A stretch of 64,000 nt of DNA from assembly GCF_965225875.1 (NCBI RefSeq), contig NZ_CBDDBS010000002.1, positions 2,046,001 to 2,110,000 of the forward strand. The letters are read 5' to 3'. A program made the position numbers and the translations under genes. The DNA comes from Haliscomenobacter sp965225875 (GTDB taxonomy: Bacteria > Bacteroidota > Bacteroidia > Chitinophagales > Saprospiraceae). How positions within the stretch are numbered: position 1 is the stretch's first letter; each line of letters starts with the position of its first letter. Shown here piece by piece: positions 1-8,565 of this stretch. Under the pieces are notes generated by a model. It worked only from the letters and a program-made list of their open reading frames with translations, was not told where the DNA came from and did no database searches.

Positions 1-1139
1 TTAAAGGTATTTAGTAGTTGGCCGTTGTAACCGGTAATGATGTATCCACCTGCTTTAGTGGCTTGAATATCGCGGCCTTCTTCAGTAAATTCTGCATCGC
101 CGATGGCTTTTTCCCATAGTATGTTGCCTTTGGCATCAACTTTTGCGACCAAAAGGTCTACGTTTGCAGCACTTACCAATTTCAGGCCAGTGATAACCAA
201 ACTGCCATCCTTTAATTCAGTAATGGCGTTGGCTTCTTCTTCTACCTTATCGTCTCCGATGGAGCGCATCCAACGCTGATTGCCGTTTGCATCGTATTTT
301 ACGATGAGGGCATCGGCATTGTCGTTGATTACTCCTGCAACCGCCAATCCATTATCCTGTGTAGTGATGATGGCGCGGCCTTCTTCGCGGAAACTATTGG
401 CGATCCGGCGTTCCCAGATGATGTTACCCGTATTGTCAACTCGATAAAGAACGATGTTATTGTCGAATCCGGTTTCGCTGCGGCTATTGCCCAAAAGTGC
501 GTAACCATCTCCGATGCGACTCAGGCTTTTGCCTTCATCTTTGCGCGGCGTACCATAGCTTTTTGACCAGGTTGCTGTGCCTTCGGCGTTAAACCGAACC
601 AATAAGATGTTCTCATCTGCGTCTGTGGTTGCTTGGCTGGTTCCAATCACGGAGAATCCTCCGTCTGAATTGAGTACAACGTCGCTTGCGCGCTCGCTGC
701 CTGCTCCACCAAATTGCTTACTCCACAGTAGACCGCCTTTGCGATCTATTTTTAAAAGGTATATGTTTTCCCTCTCGCCTGGTTTGCCAACAATGTTGCC
801 AACGATGAGGTAATTACCATCAGCCGTGGGGATGATTGCTCTGGCTTGTTCCTGAAAACCTTCGTCGTAATACTTGGTCCATAAAACGGTACCGTCAATA
901 TCAGTACGTACAACGAAGATGTTCTGGTCATTGTCTGTGCCGAAGGATTCACCAAACCCAACTACGATGAATCCTTCGTCTTCAGCTTGCAGAACCGCCC
1001 AACCTTCGTCCTCTTTAGAACCGCCAAAGTTGAACTGCCATCCCTGTGCTTTCAATCCGCCTGCAGTCGTTACTAATAAAATGATCGCAACTACAAAAGA
1101 GTGCAATGTGATCATTTTATTTGCAGGTCGGAGTTTCAT
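1..1139 (-). CDS. secreted repeat protein, 3' end outside window
   Basis: The reading frame is open from an ATG at 1139 to the left edge, giving 379 codons with no stop, so the C-terminus is missing. The N-terminus has a basic start, a hydrophobic stretch and a likely cut after LKAQ, so it is probably exported. The rest is made of about 50-residue units, each carrying a pattern like 'vvG....D.nifvvr.D.dG...W.k.yg', the look of beta-propeller or outer-surface repeat proteins of Bacteroidota. Such proteins often end in a T9SS sorting domain, which would lie beyond the edge. The function is unknown; a structural or adhesive role is only a guess. Confidence 0.8.
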   Translation of the reverse strand, partial: MKLRPANKMITLHSFVVAIILLVTTAGGLKAQGWQFNFGGSKEDEGWAVLQAEDEGFIVVGFGESFGTDNDQNIFVVRTDIDGTVLWTKYYDEGFQEQARAIIPTADGNYLIVGNIVGKPGERENIYLLKIDRKGGLLWSKQFGGAGSERASDVVLNSDGGFSVIGTSQATTDADENILLVRFNAEGTATWSKSYGTPRKDEGKSLSRIGDGYALLGNSRSETGFDNNIVLYRVDNTGNIIWERRIANSFREEGRAIITTQDNGLAVAGVINDNADALIVKYDANGNQRWMRSIGDDKVEEEANAITELKDGSLVITGLKLVSAANVDLLVAKVDAKGNILWEKAIGDAEFTEEGRDIQATKAGGYIITGYNGQLLNTF

Positions 1140-1283
1140 GAGTGCTAATTCTAATTGCTTTACTGCTGAATGCAATACAAAGATGCAGCGCCTTTTTGCT
1201 GAAAACAAAGACAAAAATCGGCAATTGTTGAAAAAAAACACCTTTTTCCTTTGCGATATCATGGTCTTATAACTTTTTTATTT

Positions 1284-1310
1284 TTTGATTGACAATGTTT
1301 TATAACTTTG
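1284..1310 (+). promoter_or_regulatory. Bacteroidota-type promoter
   Basis: TTTG at 1284-1287 and TAACTTTG at 1303-1310 match the -33 and -7 elements of the Bacteroidota housekeeping promoter, although the 15-nt spacer is shorter than the usual 19-20. The -7 element overlaps an upstream ATG at 1308, which argues that the ATG at 1353 is the true start of the following gene. Confidence 0.45.
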
Positions 1311-1352
1311 CATAAGTTGAAAATCCTGTTGAAAAAACATTTTTTTAAACCC

Positions 1353-2777
1353 ATGCAAAATAGTCAACTCACCCACATTTTATTTGCACTTTCCAAAAAA
1401 GAAAGCCGGGAATTGCGCAAATGGCTGGTCTCTCCCATCCATAATCAACGCTCGGACGTGGTACAATTATATGAGTATCTTACGAGTGGGAACCGCCTTG
1501 AGGATGACAAAAGCCTGGAAAAGGAGCGGATTTTCAGAAAATTGTACCCGAAAGAGGCGTATGATGATGCCAAAATGCGGCAGGTGATTCATTTTTTACA
1601 GGAATCCATTGAGGAATATTTTATTTTTTCAAAGAATCAGGAAGATAGTCTTACGCAACACATTAATTTGGCCAAAGTCTATCGTGAGAAAAAATTACTA
1701 AAGCTCCACGAAAAAACGATGCGAAAAATTGAAGAGGATTTTCAAAAAATCACCTATCGCAATGAAGAAATTTTTGAACAGTCCTATTTGATTGAGAAAG
1801 AAAAATCGACCATGTTCATTGAGCGGTCAAGGGCGGTTTCAACCAATTATCAAGCCATGTCCGACAGCATGGAGATAACCTTCATTTCTCGAAAACTGAA
1901 ATTGACCTGTGCGATGCTTTCGCATCAAAAGATTTATAAAACCAATTACGACTTTGGGCTCCTCGAAGATGTGCTTGGTTTTTTACAGCATAAACCTGAG
2001 TTGACTCAAAATCCGACCATAAAACTGTATTATCACCTTTATAATCTGTTTAAGTTTCCAGACGAAGAATTTCACTTTTTTGAAATCAAGCGGATATTTT
2101 CGACTTCTGAGTTGTTTTTCGACGCCTTGGAACGCAAGGACATTTATTTAATGATTATCAATTATTGCATTTCTCGGATGAATATCGGTTACAAGGCTTT
2201 TGCCAGGGAAGCCTTTGAATTCTATCGCAAAGCCATCGAAAGCAGGATCCTCATCGAGAATAACGTTCTGAATCATTTGGCCTTTAGAAACATCGTCGCG
2301 ATTAGCACGACTCTTAAAGAGTTTGAATGGGTAAGCTCTTTTATCAAAGAGTACCAGAATTACCTGGCCCCTGAGTACCGCGAAAATTTCGTGAAATTTG
2401 CCCTGGCTCGCCTCTACTTTGAACAGGGCGACTACGACCGGGCTCAGGACCTTTTGATTCAGTTTGACATCGACGATATTTTGATCAACCTCACCGCCAA
2501 AACCATGCTGATCCGCTTGTACTACGAAAAGGATGAATTTATGGCGCTGGAATCATTACTGGACAGCATGCGGGCCTACATTAACCGCAAAAAAATGCTG
2601 GCTTACCACAAGATGTCGTTTAAGGAATTGATCAGTGCTTCCAAACGTTTGATCAAAATCCAGTTCAACGACCGCAAGAAGATTGAAATTCTGAACAACC
2701 AAATCACCAATTCCAGGATTTTGCCTTCGCACATGAAGGAATGGTTCATGGAGCAACTAAAAAAATTGAAGCGGTGA
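1353..2777 (+). CDS. unrecognised helical (TPR-like) protein
   Basis: This is a 474-residue protein if read from the ATG at 1353. An in-frame ATG at 1308 sits inside the predicted -7 promoter element and is rejected. I do not recognise a named family. The sequence is rich in charged and aromatic residues and looks all-helical. The middle and C-terminal parts have helix pairs such as 'ALARLYFEQGDYDRAQDLL' that resemble tetratricopeptide repeats. There is no signal peptide or membrane segment, so it is probably cytoplasmic. The N-terminus ('THILFALSKKESRELRKWL') may be a separate small helical domain. It stands alone, with its own promoter and a non-coding gap after it. Confidence 0.75.
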   Translation: MQNSQLTHILFALSKKESRELRKWLVSPIHNQRSDVVQLYEYLTSGNRLEDDKSLEKERIFRKLYPKEAYDDAKMRQVIHFLQESIEEYFIFSKNQEDSLTQHINLAKVYREKKLLKLHEKTMRKIEEDFQKITYRNEEIFEQSYLIEKEKSTMFIERSRAVSTNYQAMSDSMEITFISRKLKLTCAMLSHQKIYKTNYDFGLLEDVLGFLQHKPELTQNPTIKLYYHLYNLFKFPDEEFHFFEIKRIFSTSELFFDALERKDIYLMIINYCISRMNIGYKAFAREAFEFYRKAIESRILIENNVLNHLAFRNIVAISTTLKEFEWVSSFIKEYQNYLAPEYRENFVKFALARLYFEQGDYDRAQDLLIQFDIDDILINLTAKTMLIRLYYEKDEFMALESLLDSMRAYINRKKMLAYHKMSFKELISASKRLIKIQFNDRKKIEILNNQITNSRILPSHMKEWFMEQLKKLKR

Positions 2778-2790
2778 TGTCTTTTTGGCC

Positions 2791-2822
2791 TTTGACATTT
2801 TCAAATAATTGGTGTAAATTTG
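2791..2822 (+). promoter_or_regulatory. Bacteroidota-type promoter for the DUF4240 gene pair
   Basis: TTTG at 2791-2794 and TAAATTTG at 2815-2822 are separated by 20 nt, an excellent fit to the Bacteroidota TTTG/TAnnTTTG consensus. Transcription would begin near 2829, about 58 nt before the ATG at 2887. Confidence 0.7.
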
Positions 2823-2886
2823 AAAAAAAGAAAACACCTGCGTTTCAAGTTTTTGCTCCAAAACGACTAATTAATACTTTAAGGGA

Positions 2887-3456
2887 ATGATAGACACGAC
2901 TGATACGACACTCAACGTCAATATCGATGCTTTGGACTCCTCTTTTTTGGACGATCTTAAAAAGCAGTTTGGCTCAGTTGATTTAGAAATTCACATCCAC
3001 AAAAGGCCAGAAAATTGGCTAACTGAGGCCAATTTTTGGGAAATTATTGATTCATTCGATTGGTCTCAACCCGATAATGATCAAGCTGTCCTTAAACCAG
3101 CTGTTGATAAGCTGGCTGCAATGCCCATTGCCAACATCCATCAGTTTCAAGATATTCTTTCGGAAAAACTCTGGTTGCTTGACACAAAGCACCATGCTCA
3201 AGTATTTATTGCTGAACATCCCAAAGGTCGGCTTTCAGTAGACGATTTTCTTTATGTGCGATGTGCTGTAGTGGCCGAAGGGCAACAATATTTCGCGGAT
3301 GTGTTGCAGCATCCTGAAAAAATGCCTCGTGAAATTGTTTTTGAAGCACTTTTGCTCCTGGCCTCAGAGGCATATGAAGCCAAAACGCAAAAGCCGTTTA
3401 TCCATAGTCCCAAATACAATTACGAAACCTACAGCAACGAAGAAGGCTGGGCCTAA
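2887..3456 (+). CDS. DUF4240 domain protein
   Basis: The protein has 189 residues. From about residue 50 it matches the DUF4240 pattern: 'FWEIIDSFDW', then a long helical part with 'FQDILSEKLWLLDT', 'DDFLYVRCAVVAEG' and 'ALLLLASEAYEAKT'. The first 45 residues form a separate small acidic domain. DUF4240 proteins are small soluble proteins of unknown activity, often found near polymorphic toxin or accessory genes. It is followed after 10 nt by a small GIY-YIG-like gene, so the two are probably co-transcribed from the promoter at 2791. The pair could be a toxin/immunity or similar module, but that is inference from layout only. Confidence 0.75.
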   Translation: MIDTTDTTLNVNIDALDSSFLDDLKKQFGSVDLEIHIHKRPENWLTEANFWEIIDSFDWSQPDNDQAVLKPAVDKLAAMPIANIHQFQDILSEKLWLLDTKHHAQVFIAEHPKGRLSVDDFLYVRCAVVAEGQQYFADVLQHPEKMPREIVFEALLLLASEAYEAKTQKPFIHSPKYNYETYSNEEGWA

Positions 3457-3466
3457 ATCTCCGTTT

Positions 3467-3781
3467 ATGCATCGAAACTCTAATCAGAATCAAGACCCAC
3501 ACCACTTGTATGAAGTTTGGGACAATCAAGAGGAGGAGGTTTTTAAATATGGTATAAGGTCAGAACCAATTGAAGAAGACGGGCTTTCTAAAAGGATTAG
3601 GGAACAACTAAGAGATATGAATCTTGCGGTGGGTTGGTTGCGTTACATTGCCCGAATTCTTATAACCAACATCTTTGGTCGTCTAAAGGCCAAAGAAATT
3701 GAAGATGAACATATGGATGCTTTTGAACAAGAAAAAGGCAGGCTTCCACGTGGTAATTTAAAGCGCAACCGCAAAAAGTAA
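3467..3781 (+). CDS. small GIY-YIG-like protein
   Basis: This 104-residue protein starts at the ATG at 3467; the frame is open further left, but that part overlaps the DUF4240 gene. It has a 'HLYEV' strand followed nine residues later by 'KYGI', which resembles the two-strand core of GIY-YIG nucleases, then 'ARIL', 'GRLKAKEIEDEHMDAF' with acidic residues, and a basic tail. Short proteins of this style occur as C-terminal toxin domains and as solitary genes in Saprospiraceae. I see no secretion signal. Catalysis is unproven: the match is to a weak pattern, not a full alignment. It probably shares an operon with the DUF4240 gene. Confidence 0.6.
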   Translation: MHRNSNQNQDPHHLYEVWDNQEEEVFKYGIRSEPIEEDGLSKRIREQLRDMNLAVGWLRYIARILITNIFGRLKAKEIEDEHMDAFEQEKGRLPRGNLKRNRKK

Positions 3782-3822
3782 AAAGAGGCTACCTATCTTC
3801 GCCCCCCACAACCACTACTACC

Positions 3823-4989
3823 ATGACCATCATCGAAGTACAAAGCCCAGAACACTGGAAACTCTTCCACCAGCTCCCCCACCGCATCTATGCCAATGAT
3901 CCGAACTGGATCACCCCCATGGAAGGCGATGTGCAAGGCACCTTCACGCCAGGCAAAAACCATGCTTTTGATCATGGAGAAGCCAAGGTTTTTGTACTCC
4001 TGGACGAACAAAACCAAGCTGCTGGGCGCATCGCAGCCTTTATCGACCACCGCAACAATAAATTACAACCCTACCCACTAGGGGGCATCGGCTATTTTGA
4101 GTGCATCGAGAACCCGGCTTATGCCAAGGCATTATTTGAAACGGCTGAAAATTACCTACGCGAAAAAGGCATGAAAGCCATTGATGGGCCCATCAACTTT
4201 GGTGGACGGGACAAATTCTGGGGCCTGTTGGAAAAAGGTTTTGATCCGCCCCTGTTTCAAGAGACCTACAATCCACCTTATTATACGGACATGTTTGTGG
4301 CCAATGGCTACATCGCCTGGGAGCAAATCCTTACCATGAAGGGCAGGCCCAAAGACATTGACCTGTCGCGCTTGCGGGCGGTCATTGAACGGGTTCGGTC
4401 GGGCAACAACAACATCCACGTAGAAACCTACAATCCGGCTAAGCTGGAACAATACGCCGATGATTTCACCGAAGTGTACAATGCGGCCTTTGGCCACTAC
4501 GAACATTTCCGGCCTGCCGACCCCGAAGGCTTCAAAAAATTGATGAAGGAGGTAAAAAACATCATCGATCCCAAATTTTTGGGCATTGCTTATTTTGAAG
4601 ACAAACCGGCTGGGTTCTGTGCTTTTTTTCCTGACATCAATCCCTACCTCAAGTTTACCAAGGGCAAACTCAATTGGTGGAAAGCCCCACTGTTTTTGCT
4701 CAAACTCAAACTATCCAGACGCCGGCAAGCCAAGGGCACTGGTTTTGGAGTACACCCCGCATACAAAACCAAAGGGATTTTTGCCTTTATCGTAGAGTTT
4801 ATGAATTCCGACTACATCCAAAAACGTTACGAGAACATTTACCTCACCACGGTAAGAGCCCACAACAAGGAGGCGGTAAGCATTTACATGAAAACGGGAG
4901 TATGGGTGGACCGGGTGCATATCGGATACCGAAAATCCCTGGATGAATCGATTGTGGTGGAGCCGAATTATTTTATGGAGATTGTTTAA
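3823..4989 (+). CDS. GNAT-like acetyltransferase family protein
   Basis: This is a 388-residue soluble protein. The N-terminal half ('DPNWITPMEGDVQGTF', 'AAGRIAAFIDH', 'GGIGYFECIENP.YAKALFETAENYL') and the C-terminal half ('GTGFGVHPAYKTKGIF', 'IYLTTVRAHNKEAVSIYMKTG') both look like GCN5-related N-acetyltransferase folds, and 'GIGYFECI' is typical of a well-known uncharacterised GNAT-like family. The acceptor substrate cannot be told. It is a single gene, ending just before a strong terminator hairpin shared with the convergent lytic transglycosylase gene. Confidence 0.75.
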   Translation: MTIIEVQSPEHWKLFHQLPHRIYANDPNWITPMEGDVQGTFTPGKNHAFDHGEAKVFVLLDEQNQAAGRIAAFIDHRNNKLQPYPLGGIGYFECIENPAYAKALFETAENYLREKGMKAIDGPINFGGRDKFWGLLEKGFDPPLFQETYNPPYYTDMFVANGYIAWEQILTMKGRPKDIDLSRLRAVIERVRSGNNNIHVETYNPAKLEQYADDFTEVYNAAFGHYEHFRPADPEGFKKLMKEVKNIIDPKFLGIAYFEDKPAGFCAFFPDINPYLKFTKGKLNWWKAPLFLLKLKLSRRRQAKGTGFGVHPAYKTKGIFAFIVEFMNSDYIQKRYENIYLTTVRAHNKEAVSIYMKTGVWVDRVHIGYRKSLDESIVVEPNYFMEIV

Positions 4990-5013
4990 AGGCAGAAGTA
5001 GTAGTAAGTAAAA

Positions 5014-5056
5014 AAAATGCCCCTTCGGTTCTGTTGTCCAGTCGAAGGGGCATTTT
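5014..5056. terminator. bidirectional terminator hairpin
   Basis: A perfect 14-bp stem (5014-5027 with 5043-5056) encloses a 15-nt loop. The stem has a GC-rich core flanked by A-runs on the left and T-runs on the right, so it can work on both strands. It lies between two convergent genes. Confidence 0.85.
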
Positions 5057-5079
5057 ACATTTTTCAAGCAATTGAGCAC

Positions 5080-6207
5080 CTAGGCTCTCTTGATGAAAAA
5101 CGTTTTAGGAAGATAAAGTACAAGTTCTTGATTGATGACAAGTTTACCTTCACGAATGTCATTCCATTTCACCAGATTGTCCACAGTAGTACTAAACAAA
5201 GTTGCAATTCTGCTCAAATCATCACCTTTAGTGGTCACGTAAGCCGTTTTGATGGTACCTTCTGGCAACTTCGAATTGCTATCCAGGTAACTGCGCAGCA
5301 AAAGTGAACTTTCGCTGTTGGGCAACATCAACAGGTGGCCTTTGGCGCTGCGCGGAATAATACCGCCAGTGAAACTGGGGTTTAACGCCGCAATGACTGA
5401 AGTTTTCACTCCAGAAATACGGGCAATCTCGCCAAAAGACAAACTGCGATAAACCCTGATTACCCGAGCATCAGGAGAGTAGTAGAATGGAATAACGGGC
5501 TGTAGTCCGTGTTTGTGATAGTAGCTCATCACGTAAGCGGTAGCCAGATAAGCGGGAACGTAGCGGCGTGTTTCGTGCGGCAAATAGTTGCTAACAACGC
5601 TGTACTTTTTGGTACCAGCCTTGCGTACTGCCGATTTGATGGTGCCAATACCAGAATTGTATGCGGCCAATACCAGCGTCCAATCGCCGAGTTCATCGTA
5701 CAGGTATTTCAGCATTTGTACTGCTGCTTCGGTTGAACGGTGTAGGTCAAGTCTTTCGTCGACTCCGCCACCCATTTGCAAGCCATAGTGGCGTGCAGCA
5801 ACAGGCATCAGTTGCCAGATGCCCGAGGCACCTACAGCAGAACGCACTTGCGGTTGCAAGCCCGATTCGATGACCGACAAATACTTGAGTTCTTCAGGTA
5901 GTCCGTATTGATTGAGATAGTGCTCAAATACGGAAAAGTACAGATTGGAGCGACCAATAACCAGTTCCGTCTCTTTTTTGCCCGTACCCATGTACTGGCG
6001 AATCCGAGTCATTACTGCTTCATTGGTTTTCACTTCGATAGGCAGGCTTAATTTAGCAAGCCGTTCCTTCACGAGTGTTTCGGTAAGTGTAGTTTTGCTG
6101 GAAATAATACTTACCTCGGTTTTGTGTGCTTTAGCGCCAGCGACACCCGGAGAAACGGTCAAGCCGATCACCAGTGCCGTAGCAACTGTCCATGGGAAAT
6201 TCATCAA
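5080..6207 (-). CDS. membrane-bound lytic transglycosylase with LysM (MltD-like)
   Basis: The protein has 375 residues. Residues 1-25 are a signal peptide. Residues about 95-220 form an SLT domain with the catalytic glutamate E114 in 'SVIESGL', then 'ASGIWQLMP' and 'VLAAYNSG', all hallmarks of family 1 lytic transglycosylases. Residues about 320-368 form a LysM peptidoglycan-binding module ('TTKGDDLSRIATLFSTTVDN'). It should cleave the glycan strands of peptidoglycan in the periplasm. It is shorter than E. coli MltD, with one clear LysM rather than two. It is a single gene, ending at the shared terminator at 5014-5056. Confidence 0.9.
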   Translation of the reverse strand: MMNFPWTVATALVIGLTVSPGVAGAKAHKTEVSIISSKTTLTETLVKERLAKLSLPIEVKTNEAVMTRIRQYMGTGKKETELVIGRSNLYFSVFEHYLNQYGLPEELKYLSVIESGLQPQVRSAVGASGIWQLMPVAARHYGLQMGGGVDERLDLHRSTEAAVQMLKYLYDELGDWTLVLAAYNSGIGTIKSAVRKAGTKKYSVVSNYLPHETRRYVPAYLATAYVMSYYHKHGLQPVIPFYYSPDARVIRVYRSLSFGEIARISGVKTSVIAALNPSFTGGIIPRSAKGHLLMLPNSESSLLLRSYLDSNSKLPEGTIKTAYVTTKGDDLSRIATLFSTTVDNLVKWNDIREGKLVINQELVLYLPKTFFIKRA

Positions 6208-6658
6208 AACAAAATTTGGTGATACTGAACTAACTTTTTTTCAATAATTCCATTAGTTTGACCTAGTCAGTTCAGTTGGGCAATATACCCCAGCAACTAG
6301 ATGTGTGTCGAAGACTCCATTTCGTTACCGCCTTGAGGCAAAGTTAAGCCCGTTTATCGGTTTACACAATGCATTGTAAATCAATCACGATTTGCATGCC
6401 CTTTGTAAACGATTAATTATTTTGGAAAATTATTTGGTAATTTTTGCCAGTTTGGGGGTGATTTTGGGGCGTTCTTTGCAAAAATCCAAATAAATGCAAT
6501 GGATTCGAGCAAACGAGCGTACCTGAAAAGTGGTATATTTTTTTACAAATTTAACGTTTTTATGACTTTTCCGTGACGTAGCCTAGGGTTTTCCACAGGT
6601 TTTTTCGGCTCATAACAACACTTTTGGCAGGAAATATATGTATACTAAAATAAATGTA
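6208..6658. other. 450-bp AT-rich intergenic region
   Basis: This gap lies between the divergent lytic transglycosylase and MoaD-like genes. I see no coding frame. It holds a perfect 12-bp palindrome at 6366-6377 (ACAATGCATTGT). It should contain both promoters, but I found no convincing -33/-7 pair. Confidence 0.4.
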
Positions 6659-6901
6659 ATGAAGATAAAAATTTTGGCATTTGGGATTACGAGGGATATT
6701 TTAGGTGGCAGTACGGTTGAAATGCAAATTCCAGCCGAAGCCAATGTAGCCGATTTGCGGGCTGCCTTATACGCCGAATATCCAGCTTTGCGAAAGCTAA
6801 ACAACCTGGCAATCGCGCTGAATACAGAGTATGCCAGCGAGGATCAAACCATAACGGAAAAAGACGAAGTGGTGCTCATTCCCCCTGTCAGTGGTGGCTG
6901 A
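6659..6901 (+). CDS. moaD: MoaD/ThiS-family sulfur carrier
   Basis: From the ATG at 6659 the protein has 80 residues; an in-frame ATG at 6638 would add seven unconserved residues. It has the beta-grasp pattern of MoaD ('KILAFGITRDILGG', 'VADLRAALYAEYPAL', 'DEVVLIPPVSGG') and ends in the Gly-Gly tail that is adenylated and thiocarboxylated. MoaD is the small subunit of molybdopterin synthase. No other molybdopterin genes are nearby, so it is isolated here and is not obviously linked to the hydrogenase cluster that follows. ThiS is the alternative, but the sequence looks closer to MoaD. Confidence 0.82.
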   Translation: MKIKILAFGITRDILGGSTVEMQIPAEANVADLRAALYAEYPALRKLNNLAIALNTEYASEDQTITEKDEVVLIPPVSGG

Positions 6902-6948
6902 TAACAGACGTAGGAGTAACCCTCGCGGTTACCCCATTAGGCGCTGGC

Positions 6949-7076
6949 GCTGGTACAAGTCTCCAGACTTGTACCAATATCAACACGTCTCTGACGTGTG
7001 CTTTCCCGCATTTTCGCGTTGCTCATGCGTCTGGAGACGCGAAAATGTTGGTACAAGTCTGGAGACTTGTACCAGC
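6949..7076. repeat. 128-bp repeat A, copy 1
   Basis: This element has perfect 28-bp terminal inverted repeats, beginning GCTGGTACAAGTCTCCAGAC and ending with its reverse complement. Each terminal repeat is itself a palindrome with a 2-nt centre. The interior holds two further smaller hairpins (around ACACGTC/GACGTGT and CGCGT/ACGCG). Three more copies of exactly the same length are at 30083, 44857 and 50471. No coding capacity. Confidence 0.9.
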
Positions 7077-7108
7077 TAAGATAGGTTGGGGCAACCCTGG
7101 TCCGGACT

Positions 7109-7573
7109 TTAAACCAGCTCTAAGCGTTGCTTCAGGGCCATATTTTTCACCTGTTCCAACAGCCCTGGCATTACCCGCTCCAGCTCTGGCGACAATTCGA
7201 TCTGTTGCGACTGGATCATTTCAATCGACACCGCAAACAAGTATATCTTCGGCAGTTTGCCTAGAATGGCCAAACCTTCTACCAAATCGCGCAGGCCAAT
7301 GTCATGTGTACTCATCGCCCGGGGGAAGTCGCTTGCAAAACGTGGTTCAATCACCCGAATGGTACCCGTAGGCCGATCATCGAGGGTTGCATCGATGAGG
7401 ATGACCACGGGATAGTTTTCGAAATACTCCATCAGGAAGAAGCCTCCCGTACCTCCATCCAGTACATCTACACCTTCAGGCAGTGTCTCTTTGGCGAGGC
7501 GCTGGGCTACGTGTACCCCTACCCCTTCATCTCCCATCAAATAATTGCCAATGCCCATGATTAGAACTGCCAT
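7109..7573 (-). CDS. hyaD: hydrogenase maturation endopeptidase
   Basis: The protein has 154 residues, the usual size for the HyaD/HybD/HoxM family. It starts with 'MGIGNYLMGDEGVGVHV'. The three nickel-sensing residues of the family can be placed at E16, D61 and H90. It should remove the C-terminal peptide of the large subunit after nickel is inserted, which fits the 15-residue tail seen on HyaB here. It is the last gene of the leftward hydrogenase operon, 136 bp from hyaC, with a strong hairpin in that gap. Confidence 0.92.
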   Translation of the reverse strand: MAVLIMGIGNYLMGDEGVGVHVAQRLAKETLPEGVDVLDGGTGGFFLMEYFENYPVVILIDATLDDRPTGTIRVIEPRFASDFPRAMSTHDIGLRDLVEGLAILGKLPKIYLFAVSIEMIQSQQIELSPELERVMPGLLEQVKNMALKQRLELV

Positions 7574-7656
7574 TCGATCAATAATTTAAAAGCGACCGGG
7601 CGAATCGCACTCACCCGGTCGACAATGATGCAATGAAGAGAGTATTACTGTTAATT

Positions 7657-7705
7657 AGAGCTTGTTTAAGTTTTTGGGACGGAAGCGAAAACTTAAACAA
7701 GCTCT
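7657..7705. terminator. 18-bp-stem hairpin between hyaC and hyaD
   Basis: A perfect stem (7657-7674 with 7688-7705) encloses a 13-nt loop. It sits in the gap between hyaC and hyaD, both read leftwards. It could be a partial terminator or an RNA-processing site that lowers hyaD expression relative to the structural genes. The core resembles the hairpin at 12021-12066 (agct-gttt-aa). Confidence 0.6.
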
Positions 7706-7709
7706 TAGT

Positions 7710-8420
7710 TTATTTGTGTGTTTTCAACTCCTCTACGGCCTCTTCCTCAATGAATTTCCAACCACCACCCATCGAAGAAATCTCGCCCCGGCCTTCTACA
7801 TAATCATGGTAAAAAACGAGGTAGACGTGGACAACCGCAAACAGGATAAAAAACCACATTGCCGCATGGTGGAAATGGCGCAGGGGTGCGTCTCCTCCAA
7901 ACATGCCAGGAACCCAGGCAAACAATTGCGGGAACCACCAGTTGCTGGTGGCTGCGTACAAACCAAAGCCCGTAATCACCTGCACTACAAAAGCAATAAA
8001 AGTCAGGAAGTAAATGAATCCGGCTAGTTGATTGTGCCCCACGGCCATGTGTTCCTTACCTTTTAATTGCAGGATATCCATTTTGATGACCTGCCACATC
8101 TCCCGGAAAAAGCGTCGGTTGGTGGGGATAAAATTCTTCCAGGAAGCATATTTATTGCCCACAAAGCCCCAATAGATCCGGATGATGAAGTTGAACAAAA
8201 ATAGGTACGCTGCCACAAAATGAATGAAGCGAACTTTCCCAAACCAGAAGCGGAAAACCGCTTCGTCGCTCACCTGCAAGGCAGGAGGGTTAGAAATGAA
8301 AAAACCGGTCACCACCAAAGCGGTTATACTGGCTGCGTTCAGCCAATGGTAAACCCTGACGGGCAATTCCCATACAAAAACCCGGAGGAGTTTGTGGTGA
8401 ACAATCTGCTGCTTGCTCAT
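7710..8420 (-). CDS. hyaC: [NiFe] hydrogenase cytochrome b subunit
   Basis: The protein has 236 residues from the ATG at 8420, which gives the usual family start 'MSKQQIVHHKLLRVFVWELP'. A start at 8498 would add 26 unrelated residues and is rejected. Four membrane helices are visible, with histidines in 'PVRVYHWLNAAS', 'RFIHFVAAYLF' and 'LRHFHHAAMWFFILFAVVHVYLVFYHDY' that would bind two haems b. HyaC anchors the hydrogenase in the membrane and passes electrons to quinone. It follows hyaB and is separated from it by a large hairpin. Family and function are secure from sequence and position. Confidence 0.93.
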   Translation of the reverse strand: MSKQQIVHHKLLRVFVWELPVRVYHWLNAASITALVVTGFFISNPPALQVSDEAVFRFWFGKVRFIHFVAAYLFLFNFIIRIYWGFVGNKYASWKNFIPTNRRFFREMWQVIKMDILQLKGKEHMAVGHNQLAGFIYFLTFIAFVVQVITGFGLYAATSNWWFPQLFAWVPGMFGGDAPLRHFHHAAMWFFILFAVVHVYLVFYHDYVEGRGEISSMGGGWKFIEEEAVEELKTHK

Positions 8421-8446
8421 AACCTTAGCTTTTTGTATTAAGTAGT

Positions 8447-8565
8447 GGGGCAAAAATAAATGTTCATTTTTCCTGAGCCAAAGGATTATATAAGACACTT
8501 AAAATGAAACGTTTACTTATCTAATCCTTTGGCAAAATGAACAATTTATTTTTTTATCGCCCCTA
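8447..8565. repeat. long nested inverted repeat between hyaB and hyaC
   Basis: Three nested pairs are seen: GGGGC near 8447 with GCCCC near 8560, TGTTCATTTT (8461-8470) with AAAATGAACA (8534-8543), and CCAAAGGATTA (8478-8488) with TAATCCTTTGG (8522-8532). The right foot touches the hyaB stop codon. It could stabilise the hyaAB mRNA or attenuate transcription into hyaC. Confidence 0.7.

Noticed and set aside
3299..3466. Longer start for the small GIY-YIG-like gene
   Set aside because: This part overlaps the DUF4240 gene in another frame and looks like shadow sequence; the ATG at 3467 follows the stop by 10 nt.
6659..7573. MoaD-like gene as part of the hydrogenase operon
   Set aside because: It is on the opposite strand and separated by repeat A; [NiFe] enzymes do not use molybdopterin.
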